Below are positions 45,409-57,019 of a stretch of DNA of 64,000 nt, piece after piece. The position numbers were made by a program, and so were the translations under genes. The stretch comes from Chondrilla cf. caribensis (lineage: Eukaryota > Porifera > Demospongiae > Chondrillida > Chondrillidae): contig OZ026557.1 in the NCBI GenBank assembly GCA_964020155.1, positions 1,669,001 to 1,733,000 of the forward strand, given 5' to 3'. Under the pieces are notes generated by a model. The model saw only the letters and a program-made list of their open reading frames with translations. It was not told where the DNA came from and did not search any database. Each line of letters starts with the position of its first letter. The stretch's first letter is position 1.

Positions 45409-47383
45409 TCATACGTGTAAACCACTAAACTTATATGTGTATATATCTCCTAGAAATTGATCTTTCTACTGAGTTTTATTATACCACATTATTCTGTTAT
45501 GAATGATGACCAGGACTGTGTGTATCATGTAGCTTTGGTTGATGTATGGAATTAAGGTTGTTTACAGTTCTTCACAATACCTAATATTTTTCAATTTTTA
45601 CTACTATTACAATAACAGTCATTGTAGCTTATAATATGCGATGAATCTTTCCCTGGTTGCTAAATGGGTGAAATAACCTGCCTATTACTCCTCAAATTAC
45701 TAGCAGACAGCTATAATGCAAGTTTCCACCCTTGTCCCTTATTCTCAACTTCCGGTATGTAATGCTCATCCGATTGATAGGTAGATACCGTATATCCGGA
45801 AAAATTGGCTGTGATTTAAATTTGGCAATTTGGCGGTCACGGACAAAACCGCCAAATTGATATCCATCATGCAGTGCACAATTTAAACGTTATTAACACT
45901 CATTCTGGGAAACCGCCAAATTTAAATTCTGCCAATAATGCATTGGGCCAGATTTCAGGCAAATTGCCAAATTTTATGACTGCCAATATTTCTGGATATA
46001 CGGTATATATACTGTAATTCCGGAAAATAACGTGTGATTAAAATAATACAAATCATCCAAGTCTGGAGTGGAATTATATAAATGCTATTATAACAATGCA
46101 CAGCGCCATTTTGAACACCAGAAACCAATAATGCGCGCTTAAAATGGTGTCCTAAAAAATGCGCCGGCAAATTCGCTTGTAAAGTTCGCATTTATAAAAT
46201 ACTACATTAATTTCCAGAATTATGGTATTATAATATATAATATGCATTCGTAAGCGTAACTGCAGCAATGAATTTATATTATAATTTATAGATTTATATA
46301 CTTATATAAAGATGGCCGATTTCGAACACCGCCAATTAGAAATTAGGCTAGAATTCATGCACTGAAGCTCCACCGAACATAATAACTTCAGCGAAGGTTC
46401 TTCCAAACTAAGAAAGACCTCCAAGTAATTTGAGTTTGGGGGGTGGCAGCCCCACGAGTTTTGAACAAACTCTAGAAAAATGGGGGCACAAATTTCCCTT
46501 AGCCATATTACCAAGGGAATTTGACTCGGGGTTCCATTGCATGGGGGTCCCAGATTCCCTGTAACATGGGCATGCATGTATCTGGGTAGGTGTGGGAGTG
46601 TTTGCATGTGTATATCTATATATATAGAGAGAGAGAGATCACACCACTACCTGCTACAAAGAATTGCCGTGGCTGTTCAAAGGGGGAACACTGCGTCAGT
46701 TCTGGGGTCAAGTGATGACTTCCACGATGATTTCATTATTTTGTATCTTATCATGTATGCATATTATATGTGTGGTTTAATATGCATGTAATGTTATTAT
46801 ATTGTTACCAATTGTATAATTATTGTAATTATTATTAATATAATTTTATTTAATTATAAAATATGCGTATATGCATAATTTATGAGCATTTTATTTAATT
46901 GTAAATGTGTGTTTTATAATTATTGTAGTTATATCGTTATTTATCATTATTTTTATATCACCACCCTTGAGTTTATTACATGTTAGAATTAATTTAATAT
47001 ATGTACATTATATAATATATATTATATAATATTTAAATATATTATATATAATTCAGTTCGTTTGTTTGTTTGTTTGCGATTCGGGCAAAAACTACTGCAC
47101 GGGGCGCCACCAAACTCTCAAGGATATCTTGATTATTATTATTATTGTGATAAAGCAAAGAAGTGAACGATCATGAATTGGCCACAATACATCATGATTA
47201 TGTTACAATCATGACATAATACATAGAACTACATGGTTTGATCTTAAAGCAATGTATTAATGCATAATATTGGTATGATTTTCATTACAATTATAAATTT
47301 TCACTGAAATGTTTAACTGGCAATGCAGTAACCTACTAATGACATTATCTTGTTCTCCCTTAGATCTTCATTGCATATGACGT
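45409..47383. other. Spacer and 3' flank of FReD-7 (duplicate of 33643-36238)
   Basis: Matches duplicate 1 throughout except for the absent insertions at 34493-34690 and 35460-35662. It includes the AGAGAGAGAG run (about 46626) and an ATATATTATATAAT stretch (47010-47050). No gene. Confidence 0.6.
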
Positions 47384-48367
47384 TCAGCCAATAGCTCTGA
47401 CCTTCATCTCAGAAAACTTCAGAGAGTAGTGATTTCCCTTCCAAGTCTTCCAGTGCACACCATCAGCATTGACGGTGTGATTGCCATGGTGATACTTCCC
47501 ATTGAGGTTGGAATGGTGGCATCCAAGGTACCACCATGCTCCTTTGAAAGTTTCAGCACAGTTCCCAGAACTGCCACGGTCGTATGTTAAGAATGGTCTC
47601 GTATTATGGTAAGCCAGGCTGTCACCAGCATTTCCTGTATACCCACTAACTTCAAGAGTGTAATTGGTGGATGCATCTCTTACTTGAAACAAACTGTAAT
47701 TCGCATACGCTGTTGCTCCACTCCAATCCTCCAGTTCAACACGAAGTTCAGAATCACTTTCATCAGTCAACCTATGTATAAACCCAAGTCCAAGCCAGAA
47801 TTCATTCGAGAGGTTCCCAAAGCCGTTAGTGTAGTTGACCCAGTTCCTGTAAAAGTCTTCACTTCCATCTTGTCTTCTCTGAAAGACGGTCCATCCTCCT
47901 CCATCAGTATCCATGTCGCAATAAACATCAAATGGAGGAAGAGAGTCTGGTTGGATGATGTAGACACCCGATTGAGTGTATCTGTTGTTGAGGGCATCAC
48001 GGCAATCTCTGAATACAGGCACTGGAGATGGTGTTGATCTCTCAGTCATGTTGTTAGCATTGTTAGTTCCATTTCGGCAACACTGCATCTCGGTCTTCAA
48101 ACTGTCAACTGCAGAGACTACTTCCTGCTTTATGATCTGGACTAGTCTCTCCGAAATAACATCATTGATTATCATTTCCTTCAATTTGATATAATCTTCA
48201 TATGAAAACACTCCTGGAGAGCCATCCTTACCATCACGTCCATCACGTCCTGGAGGTCCTGGTACAGGGTGGTAAGCTGACGATGGGCAGGTAGTTCCAG
48301 CTATGAGACCTTCTGCAATCACAAGTAGAATCAGGAAGCTCCAGAGAGTGCTAGTAGTGACGTTCAT
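47384..48367 (-). CDS. FReD-7: collagen-like/fibrinogen lectin, duplicate of FReD-5
   Basis: 327 residues from the ATG at 48367 ([15 protein letters not shown]). Signal peptide 1-24; Gly-X-Y at 37-52; stalk; Cys-Cys 96-97; fibrinogen domain from about 118. The calcium loop is short and has lost a further aspartate (YDRGSSGNCAE versus YDRDSSDNCAE in FReD-5), so calcium binding there is doubtful. The pocket reads [21 protein letters not shown] conserved N-glycosylation sequon is lost (ALNNRY for ALNNSY). Otherwise it closely matches FReD-5. The flank U unit carries the FReD promoter. Confidence 0.93.
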   Translation of the reverse strand: MNVTTSTLWSFLILLVIAEGLIAGTTCPSSAYHPVPGPPGRDGRDGKDGSPGVFSYEDYIKLKEMIINDVISERLVQIIKQEVVSAVDSLKTEMQCCRNGTNNANNMTERSTPSPVPVFRDCRDALNNRYTQSGVYIIQPDSLPPFDVYCDMDTDGGGWTVFQRRQDGSEDFYRNWVNYTNGFGNLSNEFWLGLGFIHRLTDESDSELRVELEDWSGATAYANYSLFQVRDASTNYTLEVSGYTGNAGDSLAYHNTRPFLTYDRGSSGNCAETFKGAWWYLGCHHSNLNGKYHHGNHTVNADGVHWKTWKGNHYSLKFSEMKVRAIG

Positions 48368-48418
48368 CTTTATCTTCGTTTTGGGATGATTTTTGTGTGG
48401 ACAGCAGTTGAGTCCTCA

Positions 48419-48426
48419 TATTTATA
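48419..48426 (-). promoter_or_regulatory. TATA box of FReD-7
   Basis: TATAAATA on the minus strand, 52-59 bp before the ATG. Confidence 0.7.
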
Positions 48427-48429
48427 CCT

Positions 48430-49823
48430 TCTGCCAGCAGTATAGTTGTTACTTTATATGCATATAATGCCAACCTTAGCTGAACGTAGCTGTACTTTTA
48501 ATGCTAAAATATGCCTGTATGCCAATGTAACTTTATATTGTATATTATATTAATTTGTTAGTAAGCAATTATATTATTGGAATAGTACCATATGTCTCTA
48601 TGTGCACACACAGGTGTCAACACACACGCTAGCACAGGTGTGCAAACACATGCCATGCATTGTCCACTAAGTGCACACATTACTATTGATCACTGGTCCA
48701 TTAGTGGGGGGTAAAATACCCCCCCCCCCACACACACACACATGGTGAATCTGCAAACCATACAGATACTCAATGCTCTCTCTCTTGTGGTCAATATCAA
48801 AATGAAATTCATAATGCTGTACATGTAGTCAATGTGCAATGCATTGTATACAATGCATGATGTACTGTTGATTTGATCTCATACTGATTGGATTGTTAAC
48901 AACCATATGTAATCGGTACTGAATACATATAGTACGTGCATATCTTTTCAATCAGGATCCTGATTTGGTGAAGAGCCACCACCAGATTAGTTGGAGGACA
49001 CCCCTTCCTACTTCCCACATTTGTTCTTAATACCCTGTCCCTCTTCTGAGTACCTGAAGTAAACACTATGAATTACACTCTCGTTGTTCCATATTATCAT
49101 GTTGAGGCCCATAATATAGGTATAATTAGGAGTTGTGATGTTGTGCATGTACAGTGTAACATTGATCCTTATAATGTAACTTGGAATTCAGTATAATGGA
49201 ATATAATATATGTACATGAATTCCTATTGATCGACCACATTTTGTTTCCAAAAGTATGGTTGATTATATAGACATTTGCTAGTATATTACATTGGTACTG
49301 ATAATCTGTGGCTGACCAAAAGGTTTGGGTCATAAAACAGTGGCAGATTAATGAGAATTCACTGTACATACCATAACAATTGCTCCTACTAGTCTTATCA
49401 GAACATGCAACCTCACACACTCAACATGATATCACGTGATCTGCATACAATTCTCAGCGCAGCTGTCACGACTCATTCAGTTTGTTGACTTGCTCAACTG
49501 TGTTCACTCTTCCTTGTCTGCAGATGTGAGAGTACCTCCCATTTCCCCTGCATATAAAGTAGATATGTAAACATCTATACCACCACGTTAGTTAGTGGCC
49601 ACCCCTCCTACTTACCACACTTGTACTTTAAACTGTACTGTTTCTTCTTTGAATACGTGACTTGAATCTAATAATACCTTGACCATGGTGACAATGAATT
49701 CTCTACATCTGGTAACAATACACACACCTGCTCCACTGGTATGAAGTACCTCCCATTTCCCCCGCACACTGAGTAGACATGTAAACTACAAGTTCACACA
49801 TTTTTAAAAATAGAATAACTTTA
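48430..49823. repeat. U repeat unit f (5' flank of FReD-7)
   Basis: AGTACCATATGTCTC, GCAAACACATGCCATGCATT, a poly-C/CA stretch (48719-48742), GATTTGATCTCATACTGATT, GTGGCAGATTAATGAGAATT, and boxes at about 49535 and 49747. No gene. Confidence 0.7.
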
Positions 49824-50310
49824 TCCAATCTATGTTGCTGACTATGATAATGGTGGTCAAAACTGTGCCAAATCATTCAAAGGAGCGTGGTGGTACAATG
49901 CCTGCCACCTTTCCAACCTAAACAGGCTGTATCATGATGGGCAGGTAGTTCCAGATATGAGACCTTCTGTGATCACAAGTAGAATCGGGAAGATCCAGAG
50001 AGTGCTAGTAGTGAATTTCATCTTTATCTTCTTCTTGGGATAATTCATGCATGGCCAGGCAGTTGAGTCCACATATTCCTACCTTCTGCCAGCAGTATAG
50101 TTGTTACTTTATATGCATATCATGCAACCTTAGCTGAACGTAGCTGTACTTTTAATACTAAAATATGCCTGTATGCCAATGTAACTTTATATTATTGTAT
50201 ATTATATTAGTTCGTTAGTAAGCGTTATAACAGTAATATTATTGGAATAGTACCAGATGTTCCTATGTACACATACGCAGGTGTCAACACACACAAGCAT
50301 GCACAGGTGT
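49421..50310. repeat. Tandem duplication, first copy (offset 2141 bp)
   Basis: 49421-50310 and 51562-52451 run side by side with a constant offset of 2141 bp, so without indels, and with almost no substitutions that I can find. This is the youngest duplication in the window. It carries a FReD chimera in each copy. Confidence 0.9.
49824..50085. pseudogene. Head-to-head FReD chimera 5
   Basis: A plus-strand fibrinogen fragment ([32 protein letters not shown]) fused to the antisense FReD 5' end. The minus-strand ORF 49932-50021 is intact: 29 residues, [20 protein letters not shown] and a GTTCPS end at the junction TGA. The TATA position reads TAGGAATA. Confidence 0.82.
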
Positions 50311-51561
50311 GTAAACACATGCCATGCATTGTCCACAAAGTACACACATTACTATTGATCCCCGGTCCAATAGTATGGGGTACAATATCCCCCCTCCTAC
50401 CCCCCCCCCCACACACACATAGTGAATCTGCAAACCATACAGTTACACACTCAATGCTCTCTCTCTTGTGGTCAATATCTAAATGAAATTCATAATGCTG
50501 TACATGTAGTCTATGTGTAATGTATTGTGTACAATGCATGATGTACCTTTGATTTGATCTCATACGGATTGGATTGTTAACAAACATATGAAATCAGTAC
50601 TGAATGCATCAAGTACGTTCATATCTTTTCAATCAGGATTTGGTGAAGATCCACCACCAGATTAGTTGGAGGACACCCCTTCCTACTTCCCATGTTTGTA
50701 CTTAGTACCTTGTCCTCTTCTGAGTACCTGGAGTAAACACTATGAACTACACTCTTGTTGTTCCATATCATGTTGAGGTCCATAATATAGGTATAGTTGG
50801 GAGTTGTATAATGTTGTGCATGTATAGTGTACACCTATAATGTATGATAATCTGTTGATCCAATCGTACTGATACCACATAATGTAACTATGAATTCAGC
50901 ACCGAATGTACACCATATCAAACCCTTCTATTAGTCAGAACATCTCAAATTAGTTTAAACACATGCATATGTACCTAGCATCATAATATTATACTTTTCA
51001 CATTTGTACTTCAAATCATCCTGTCCCTCTTCCGTGGATCTGAAGTAAACACCAAGTGCTCACTGTTCTATATTATGTTGAAGTCGATTATTGGAATTTG
51101 TGACATTGTACATCTACAGTGCAGTGTTGATCCTTATGTCTAATGTAACTATAGATGTTTACACATATTATCTACATGCTATGCGGGGGAAATAGGAGGT
51201 ACTCTCACATCTGCATACAATTCTCAGTGCAGGTGTCACGACTCATTCAGTTTGTTGACTTGCTCAACTGTGTTCACTCTTCCTTGTCTGCAGACGTGAG
51301 AGTACCTCCCATTTCCCCCGCATATAAAGTAGATATGTAAACATCTATACCACCAGGCTAGTTAGTGGCCACCCCTCCTACTTACCACACTTGTACTTTA
51401 AACCATACTGTTTCTTTGTTGAATACGTGACTTGAATCTAATAATAGCTTGACTATGGTGACAATGAATTTTCTCAATCTGGTAACAATACACACACCTG
51501 CTCCACTGGTATGAAGTACCTCCCATTTCCCCCGCACACTGAGTGTGCGGGGGAAACTCAC
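50240..51561. repeat. U repeat units g and h, rearranged
   Basis: A U unit with a poly-C stretch (50391-50420), then an inverted U piece (about 51147-51213, the reverse complement of the GTGAGAGTACCTCCC box through GTAAACATCT), then U boxes at about 51304 and 51516 ending in the fold-back at 51526-51556. No gene. Confidence 0.7.
51526..51556. repeat. Perfect 31-bp fold-back at a duplication junction
   Basis: 15-bp arms around a single central G: TTTCCCCCGCACACT (51526-51540) and its exact complement (51542-51556). The left arm is ordinary U sequence; the right arm is the same sequence reversed. The second tandem copy begins immediately after. This is a breakpoint signature. Confidence 0.95.
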
Positions 51562-52451
51562 TCAACATGATATCACGTGATCTGCATACAATTCTCAGCG
51601 CAGCTGTCACGACTCATTCAGTTTGTTGACTTGCTCAACTGTGTTCACTCTTCCTTGTCTGCAGATGTGAGAGTACCTCCCATTTCCCCTGCATATAAAG
51701 TAGATATGTAAACATCTATACCACCACGTTAGTTAGTGGCCACCCCTCCTACTTACCACACTTGTACTTTAAACTGTACTGTTTCTTCTTTGAATACGTG
51801 ACTTGAATCTAATAATACCTTGACCATGGTGACAATGAATTCTCTACATCTGGTAACAATACACACACCTGCTCCACTGGTATGAAGTACCTCCCATTTC
51901 CCCCGCACACTGAGTAGACATGTAAACTACAAGTTCACACATTTTTAAAAATAGAATAACTTTATCCAATCTATGTTGCTGACTATGATAATGGTGGTCA
52001 AAACTGTGCCAAATCATTCAAAGGAGCGTGGTGGTACAATGCCTGCCACCTTTCCAACCTAAACAGGCTGTATCATGATGGGCAGGTAGTTCCAGATATG
52101 AGACCTTCTGTGATCACAAGTAGAATCGGGAAGATCCAGAGAGTGCTAGTAGTGAATTTCATCTTTATCTTCTTCTTGGGATAATTCATGCATGGCCAGG
52201 CAGTTGAGTCCACATATTCCTACCTTCTGCCAGCAGTATAGTTGTTACTTTATATGCATATCATGCAACCTTAGCTGAACGTAGCTGTACTTTTAATACT
52301 AAAATATGCCTGTATGCCAATGTAACTTTATATTATTGTATATTATATTAGTTCGTTAGTAAGCGTTATAACAGTAATATTATTGGAATAGTACCAGATG
52401 TTCCTATGTACACATACGCAGGTGTCAACACACACAAGCATGCACAGGTGT
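51562..52451. repeat. Tandem duplication, second copy
   Basis: Partner of 49421-50310 at a fixed 2141-bp offset. It starts just after the fold-back. Confidence 0.9.
51965..52226. pseudogene. Head-to-head FReD chimera 6
   Basis: Copy of chimera 5 through the tandem duplication. The signal-peptide ORF is at 52073-52162 (29 residues), unchanged. Confidence 0.82.
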
Positions 52452-53680
52452 GTAAACACATGCCATACATTGTCCACAAAGTGCACACATTACGATTGAT
52501 CCCTGGTCCATTAGTATTGGGTAAAATATCCCCCACACATAGTGAATCTGCAAACCATACAGTTACACACTCAATGTTCTCTCTCTTGCGGTCAATATCA
52601 AAATGGAATTCATAATGCTACACATGTAGTCAATGTGTAATGCATTGTGTACAATGCATGATGTACTGTTGATTTGATCTCATACTGATTGGATTGTTAA
52701 CAACCATATGACATCAGTACTGAATACATCAAGTACGTGCATATCTTTTCAATCAGGATCCGGATTGGGTGAAGATCCACCACCAGATTAGTTGGAGGAC
52801 TCCCCTTCCTACTTTCCACATTTGTTCTTAATACCCTGTCCCTCTTCTGAGTACCTGAAGTAAACACTATGAACTACACTCTTGTTGTTCCATATCATGT
52901 TGAGGCCCATAATATAGGTATAATTGGGAGTTGTGATGTTGTGCACGTACAGTGTAACATTGATCCTTAAAATGTAACTTGGAATTTAGTATAATGGAAT
53001 ATAATATATGTATGTGAATTCCTATTAACATTTTGTTTTCAAGAGTATGGTTGATTATATGGACATTTGCTAGTACTTGTACATTGCATTGGTACTGATA
53101 ATCTGTGGGTGACCAAAAGGTTTGGGTGATAAAGCAGTGGCAGATTAACGAGAATTCACTGTACATACCATACCAATTGCTCCTACTAGTCTAATCAGAA
53201 CATGCAACCTCACGCACTCAATATGATATCACATGATCTGCATACAATTCTCAGTGCAGGTGTCATGACTCATTCAGTTTGTTGACTTGCTCAACTGTGT
53301 TCACTCTTCCTTGTCTGCAGATGTGAGAGTACCTCCCATTTCCCCTGCATATAAAGTAGATATGTAAACATCTATACCACCACGTTAGTTAGTGGCCACC
53401 CCTCCTACTTACCACACTTGTACTTTAAACTGTACTGTTTCTTCTTTGAATACGTGACTTGAATCTAATAATACCTTGACCATGGTGACAATGAATTCTC
53501 TACATCTGGTAACAATACACACACCTGCTCCACTGGTATGAAGTACCTCCCATTTCCCCCGCACACTGAGTAGACATGTAAACTACTAACATAATCTATT
53601 TCCTCGGGGCAAGTTAAATGAATCAGATCTTCAAAGAGTATCTGATTCAGTGTTTAGTGTTTGATCCCTGCTCCACTAGT
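52240..53680. repeat. U repeat unit i
   Basis: A full U unit without a chimera: GATTTGATCTCATACTGATT, GATCCACCACCAGATTAG, GTGGCAGATTAACGAGAATT, boxes at about 53332 and 53544, joining a C box at about 53670. No gene. Confidence 0.65.
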
Positions 53681-54196
53681 ATGAGGTACCTCCCATTCCC
53701 CCCCCATACAGGTTAGGCATATAAACTAGAAGTTCATACTTGCTATTCTTCTTGTAGTTGGCATTTAAATTGCCTTATTATAATTCAAATTTAGAGTTTG
53801 CATGCATGACTTGTGTGTATGTGTGCATGTATGGATACTTGCCATTCAATATATGCTGCAATGGTGCCCCATTTCTATCAGTTGGACGACTTACTGCTGA
53901 ACGCTTCTTTCGACGAATGATTTGCTTTCAACGAAACCAAAAATGACCTAAATCGATAAATAGTACGATAATGAATAATAATATTGGCGGCCACCGCAAT
54001 TAAGAGCGTGGGCAACCTCGATTGGACTCCGCTAACGAATGGAAACAATTACCTCGCTAACGCTCGGTAATTATGCATGTGTGTGATAGTAGTCTACTAA
54101 TCTAGCGCCCCCGACAGGTGTTGAGGGAATATTAGTCTAGCCTGCTAGACCACATCATGGCTAGTAGGTGCGTAGAAATTTTATCGCTTGCTGGTG

Positions 54197-54917
54197 TAGT
54201 CTAGCTAGCTAGACCATCCCTAAGAGGCGCTGAGGGGCGGAAAAGGGAAGGGACAGTCAAGTAGCGATTAGTTCACACCTGAGCACGTGACCAACAACCA
54301 ATGAAATGCTACTGCCAAGAATCTTGGCAATGATATTCATTGATTCTGCTTAGTTAATTGCTAAGTGTCATTGAGGATGATACTACGTACTCGTCGTCGG
54401 TAGCTGGGAATATTCACCCTTCTGACAGCCAGATGAAAGCGATTACTAGTATTTTGCAAGGAGATGATACGATCGCATGTTTCCCGACTTTTCACGGCAA
54501 TTTGCCAATGAAGAATTGCAAACGAAGGAATGAGACCAAAATATTTAGTCCTAGTTGTATCATCGCTTTTATTTCTGATGAACGAACAGATGAAATACTT
54601 TTCGAACGTAGTTTGTCTGCTGGTACCTATAGTCTGACAAAGAATCGTTGCATAATCGACAAAACAACACTAGATCTATTCTTTTCTTACTTCCCTCTGT
54701 CCTCCCACAGATACTCTAACCTGAGTTAGAGCATAGACTATGGTTAGAGTATCTATGGTCATCCTAACACGTACGGGGTGTATGGTGAGCTGTAGAAACT
54801 CTATACGTGCTATTTGTTACTGGGCAGGTGTGAACTAATCTCTACTTGGGCTAGACCGTCCCTTCCCTTTTCCGCCCCTCGGCGTTTCTTAGTGACGGTC
54901 TGGCTAGCTATAGACTA
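54197..54917. mobile_element. MULE-like DNA element, copy 2 (opposite orientation)
   Basis: The ends TAGTCTAGCTAGCTAGACC and its inverted partner are bounded by TTGCTGGTG (54188-54196) and TCGCTGGTG (54918-54926), a 9-bp duplication with one mismatch. The core is the reverse complement of the core at 2894-3676, while the surrounding B units run the same way. The target is about 25 bp further into B than in copy 1. So this is an independent insertion of the same family. The left inverted repeat has an internal deletion. Confidence 0.82.
54358..54729 (+). pseudogene. Helicase-like fragment inside MULE copy 2
   Basis: An open frame with SDSQMKAITSILQGDDTIAC then FPTFHGN, resembling a helicase Q-motif/Walker A segment with the P-loop lysine replaced by Asn and a glycine lost. 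The first codon of the frame is not an ATG. The rest (IIAFISDERTDEILFERSLS) is not recognisable. It is unlikely to encode a working protein. Confidence 0.4.
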
Positions 54918-56109
54918 TCGCTGGTGGGGTCTACGAGTGACGTCACAGCAATGAACTGGAACACGTGTCGGTACCAATTCAGAAGTTTGCCGTTAACCTG
55001 TTGAAGAAGCGATATTTCCCAATTTTGGACCTGTTCTTTTTGAAAGCCAGTAGATTTCGTCCAGGACGGCGTGGCATGTCTTTAACCACTTTTAAATTAC
55101 ACTTTTAATGCCCAAGGTAAGTACAGTTCCATATATGTAGCTATGTGGTTGAGTTTCCAATAGAGCTGTCGGTCCTTTGAGTCTTGTGTGTAACCTATTT
55201 TTGCGTGCGGTACCTGTGATATCGTATTTTCCTCGAACTTTAAACTCCTGTGTTGGTGGCTGGTTCTGTCGTCAGATTCTTGCCTGTCTCACGGCTGTTT
55301 GTGGTCGAGGTAGCTATCCAAGACACTCGGAAGACGATTGCATGTCGTTAGTGGGTGGATTGTGCATGCACGCTGCTTGGATTGGGGATTTACGTTGGTA
55401 GAGTGACCAATGAGATGTATTATTTCAGGTTTTTCACTGTCATTAGATCTTTGAAGACTACTCAACACTCATTTGAAAGGCAATGGACTGTTATACTTTA
55501 AGGCGACATGGCTTTCTAAATACTATAGTATCATCATCTTCCATGATGCAGAAATGTTGAGAAGTAGCTATAAGAAGGTATACTAAGTTTCAAGAATGCC
55601 AAATACTTTTATAGTTACTGGTCTGAGAAATAGACATTTAGTATATAATTAACCTATGTATTGTTTACATTCAGCCATTCCCATTTAATTTAGCAGAGTA
55701 GAAGTAACTCTGTAACTGTTTTTGAATTAATAATTTTTTTGACTTCATACCAAATTGATACCTGATACATTTGTTGATTGTTTGTTGAATGGGTATTTGT
55801 TGAGAGAACTACAGGTCCATCTTTTACAGACCATTGCTGTGTCTACCTTTAATAATTAAGTGCTCATACTGTTGCAGTAAATATATCCTCTGCATTAAAA
55901 TGCTGCAATGTGTTCTTGAGACTATAACCCAATGGATACTATTTATTTGCATAGATAACAACTCTTCCAGGATACTAGGAGAAGTTTAAAGGCTCATGCA
56001 AAGTGCTCGGCATACCCACGTGTCTTAGCACACACACAGTAGACTTAATGACTTGTATATTGTTCTATGTTTTATGTTTAATATTGTGTGGCTCTAATCG
56101 ATTTTATGG

Positions 56110-56781
56110 TTCAAAGACCTTAAATTCTTCATCAGACACTCCTCCATTATCCTATACTGGACACTCCTTTCCCATATAATGCACAAACCAGATAATATAT
56201 ACAGTGTATACACAGTACACACACAATGTTATATTATACAGACAGTACACATTGGGGCATATTAAATAATTTGTAAACTATATATTTAGAGGTACAGGAG
56301 CATAAAACCTTTGCATAAACAAATATTCTATGATGAAAGTGTTTGCCTTGTACGACTTAGAATGATTTGGTGTGAAATCAGTAAAATCCTCTACCATTTT
56401 CCACTGACGAAGACAGCAATGAGCTGACATAATGTTTGTTAAAAACATATGGCTAGTGTATTGCATTATATTGAACTAACTATATTCTCTGACATTTGCC
56501 TGAATATTTATTGACAATGTATGATTGCATTAGAGTGTACCTGTGCACCTGTGTATAGACATTATCATCAAACCATAAAGTCACTAGATCAAATTGCAGC
56601 ATGGTGGTGTTTGGTGTTGAACAGTAGCTCTTTCTGTGTTGATTACAAAAATTAATGTATTGACTCTAATGGTCTTACTGTAACAGTAAATATCATGCAT
56701 GCAAGGTGGTAACTATGATATTGCCTTCAATGTGTTAATATAAGATTTTATAAGAAATATGATTATAAAAATAATTATCAA
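56110..56781. repeat. A repeat unit, copy 4, left part
   Basis: CTCCATTATCCTATACTGGA, ACAGTACACACACAATGTTA, GCATAAACAAATATTCTATG, TCTAATGGTCTTACTGTAA. About 350 bp present at 28345-28698 are missing before the LTR at 56782. No gene. Confidence 0.65.
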
Positions 56782-56931
56782 TGTAATGCTGGATCATTCG
56801 TGACAGTCGCTCAGCAGATAAGTCGCGAATCGCTTGACCAACAAACTCAATCATTAACATGTTAACAATAGGACAAAACAAAAGTAGAACAAAAGAACTA
56901 GAATACACTTGTTCACACAATAGGTAACAGC
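56782..56931 (-). repeat. Truncated 3' LTR
   Basis: TGTAATGCTGGATCATTCG to CACACAATAGGTAAC matches the first 150 bp (plus-strand direction) of the other LTRs, then diverges into the pol 3' flank. Confidence 0.75.
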
Positions 56932-57019
56932 TGTAGAATTTACTGTTAATGCTATATACCTAACACACATTAAGTCCTAACAATTAGTCAAAGTTCTTGA
57001 GATATCACAAAGAAGTAAA

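Larger units (their letters stand above)
53680..56110. repeat. C box and B repeat unit, copy 4 (split by a MULE-like element)
   Basis: GCAATGGTGCCCCATTTCTA starts B at about 53860; CTAGCGCCCCCGACAGG at 54107. The MULE-like element interrupts at 54197. The CRE TGACGTCAC (54938) and CACGTG follow, then donor-like AAGGTAAGTACAG, and the long B tail to 56100. A frame at 3733 in copy 1 is shifted here, so no gene. Confidence 0.7.
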
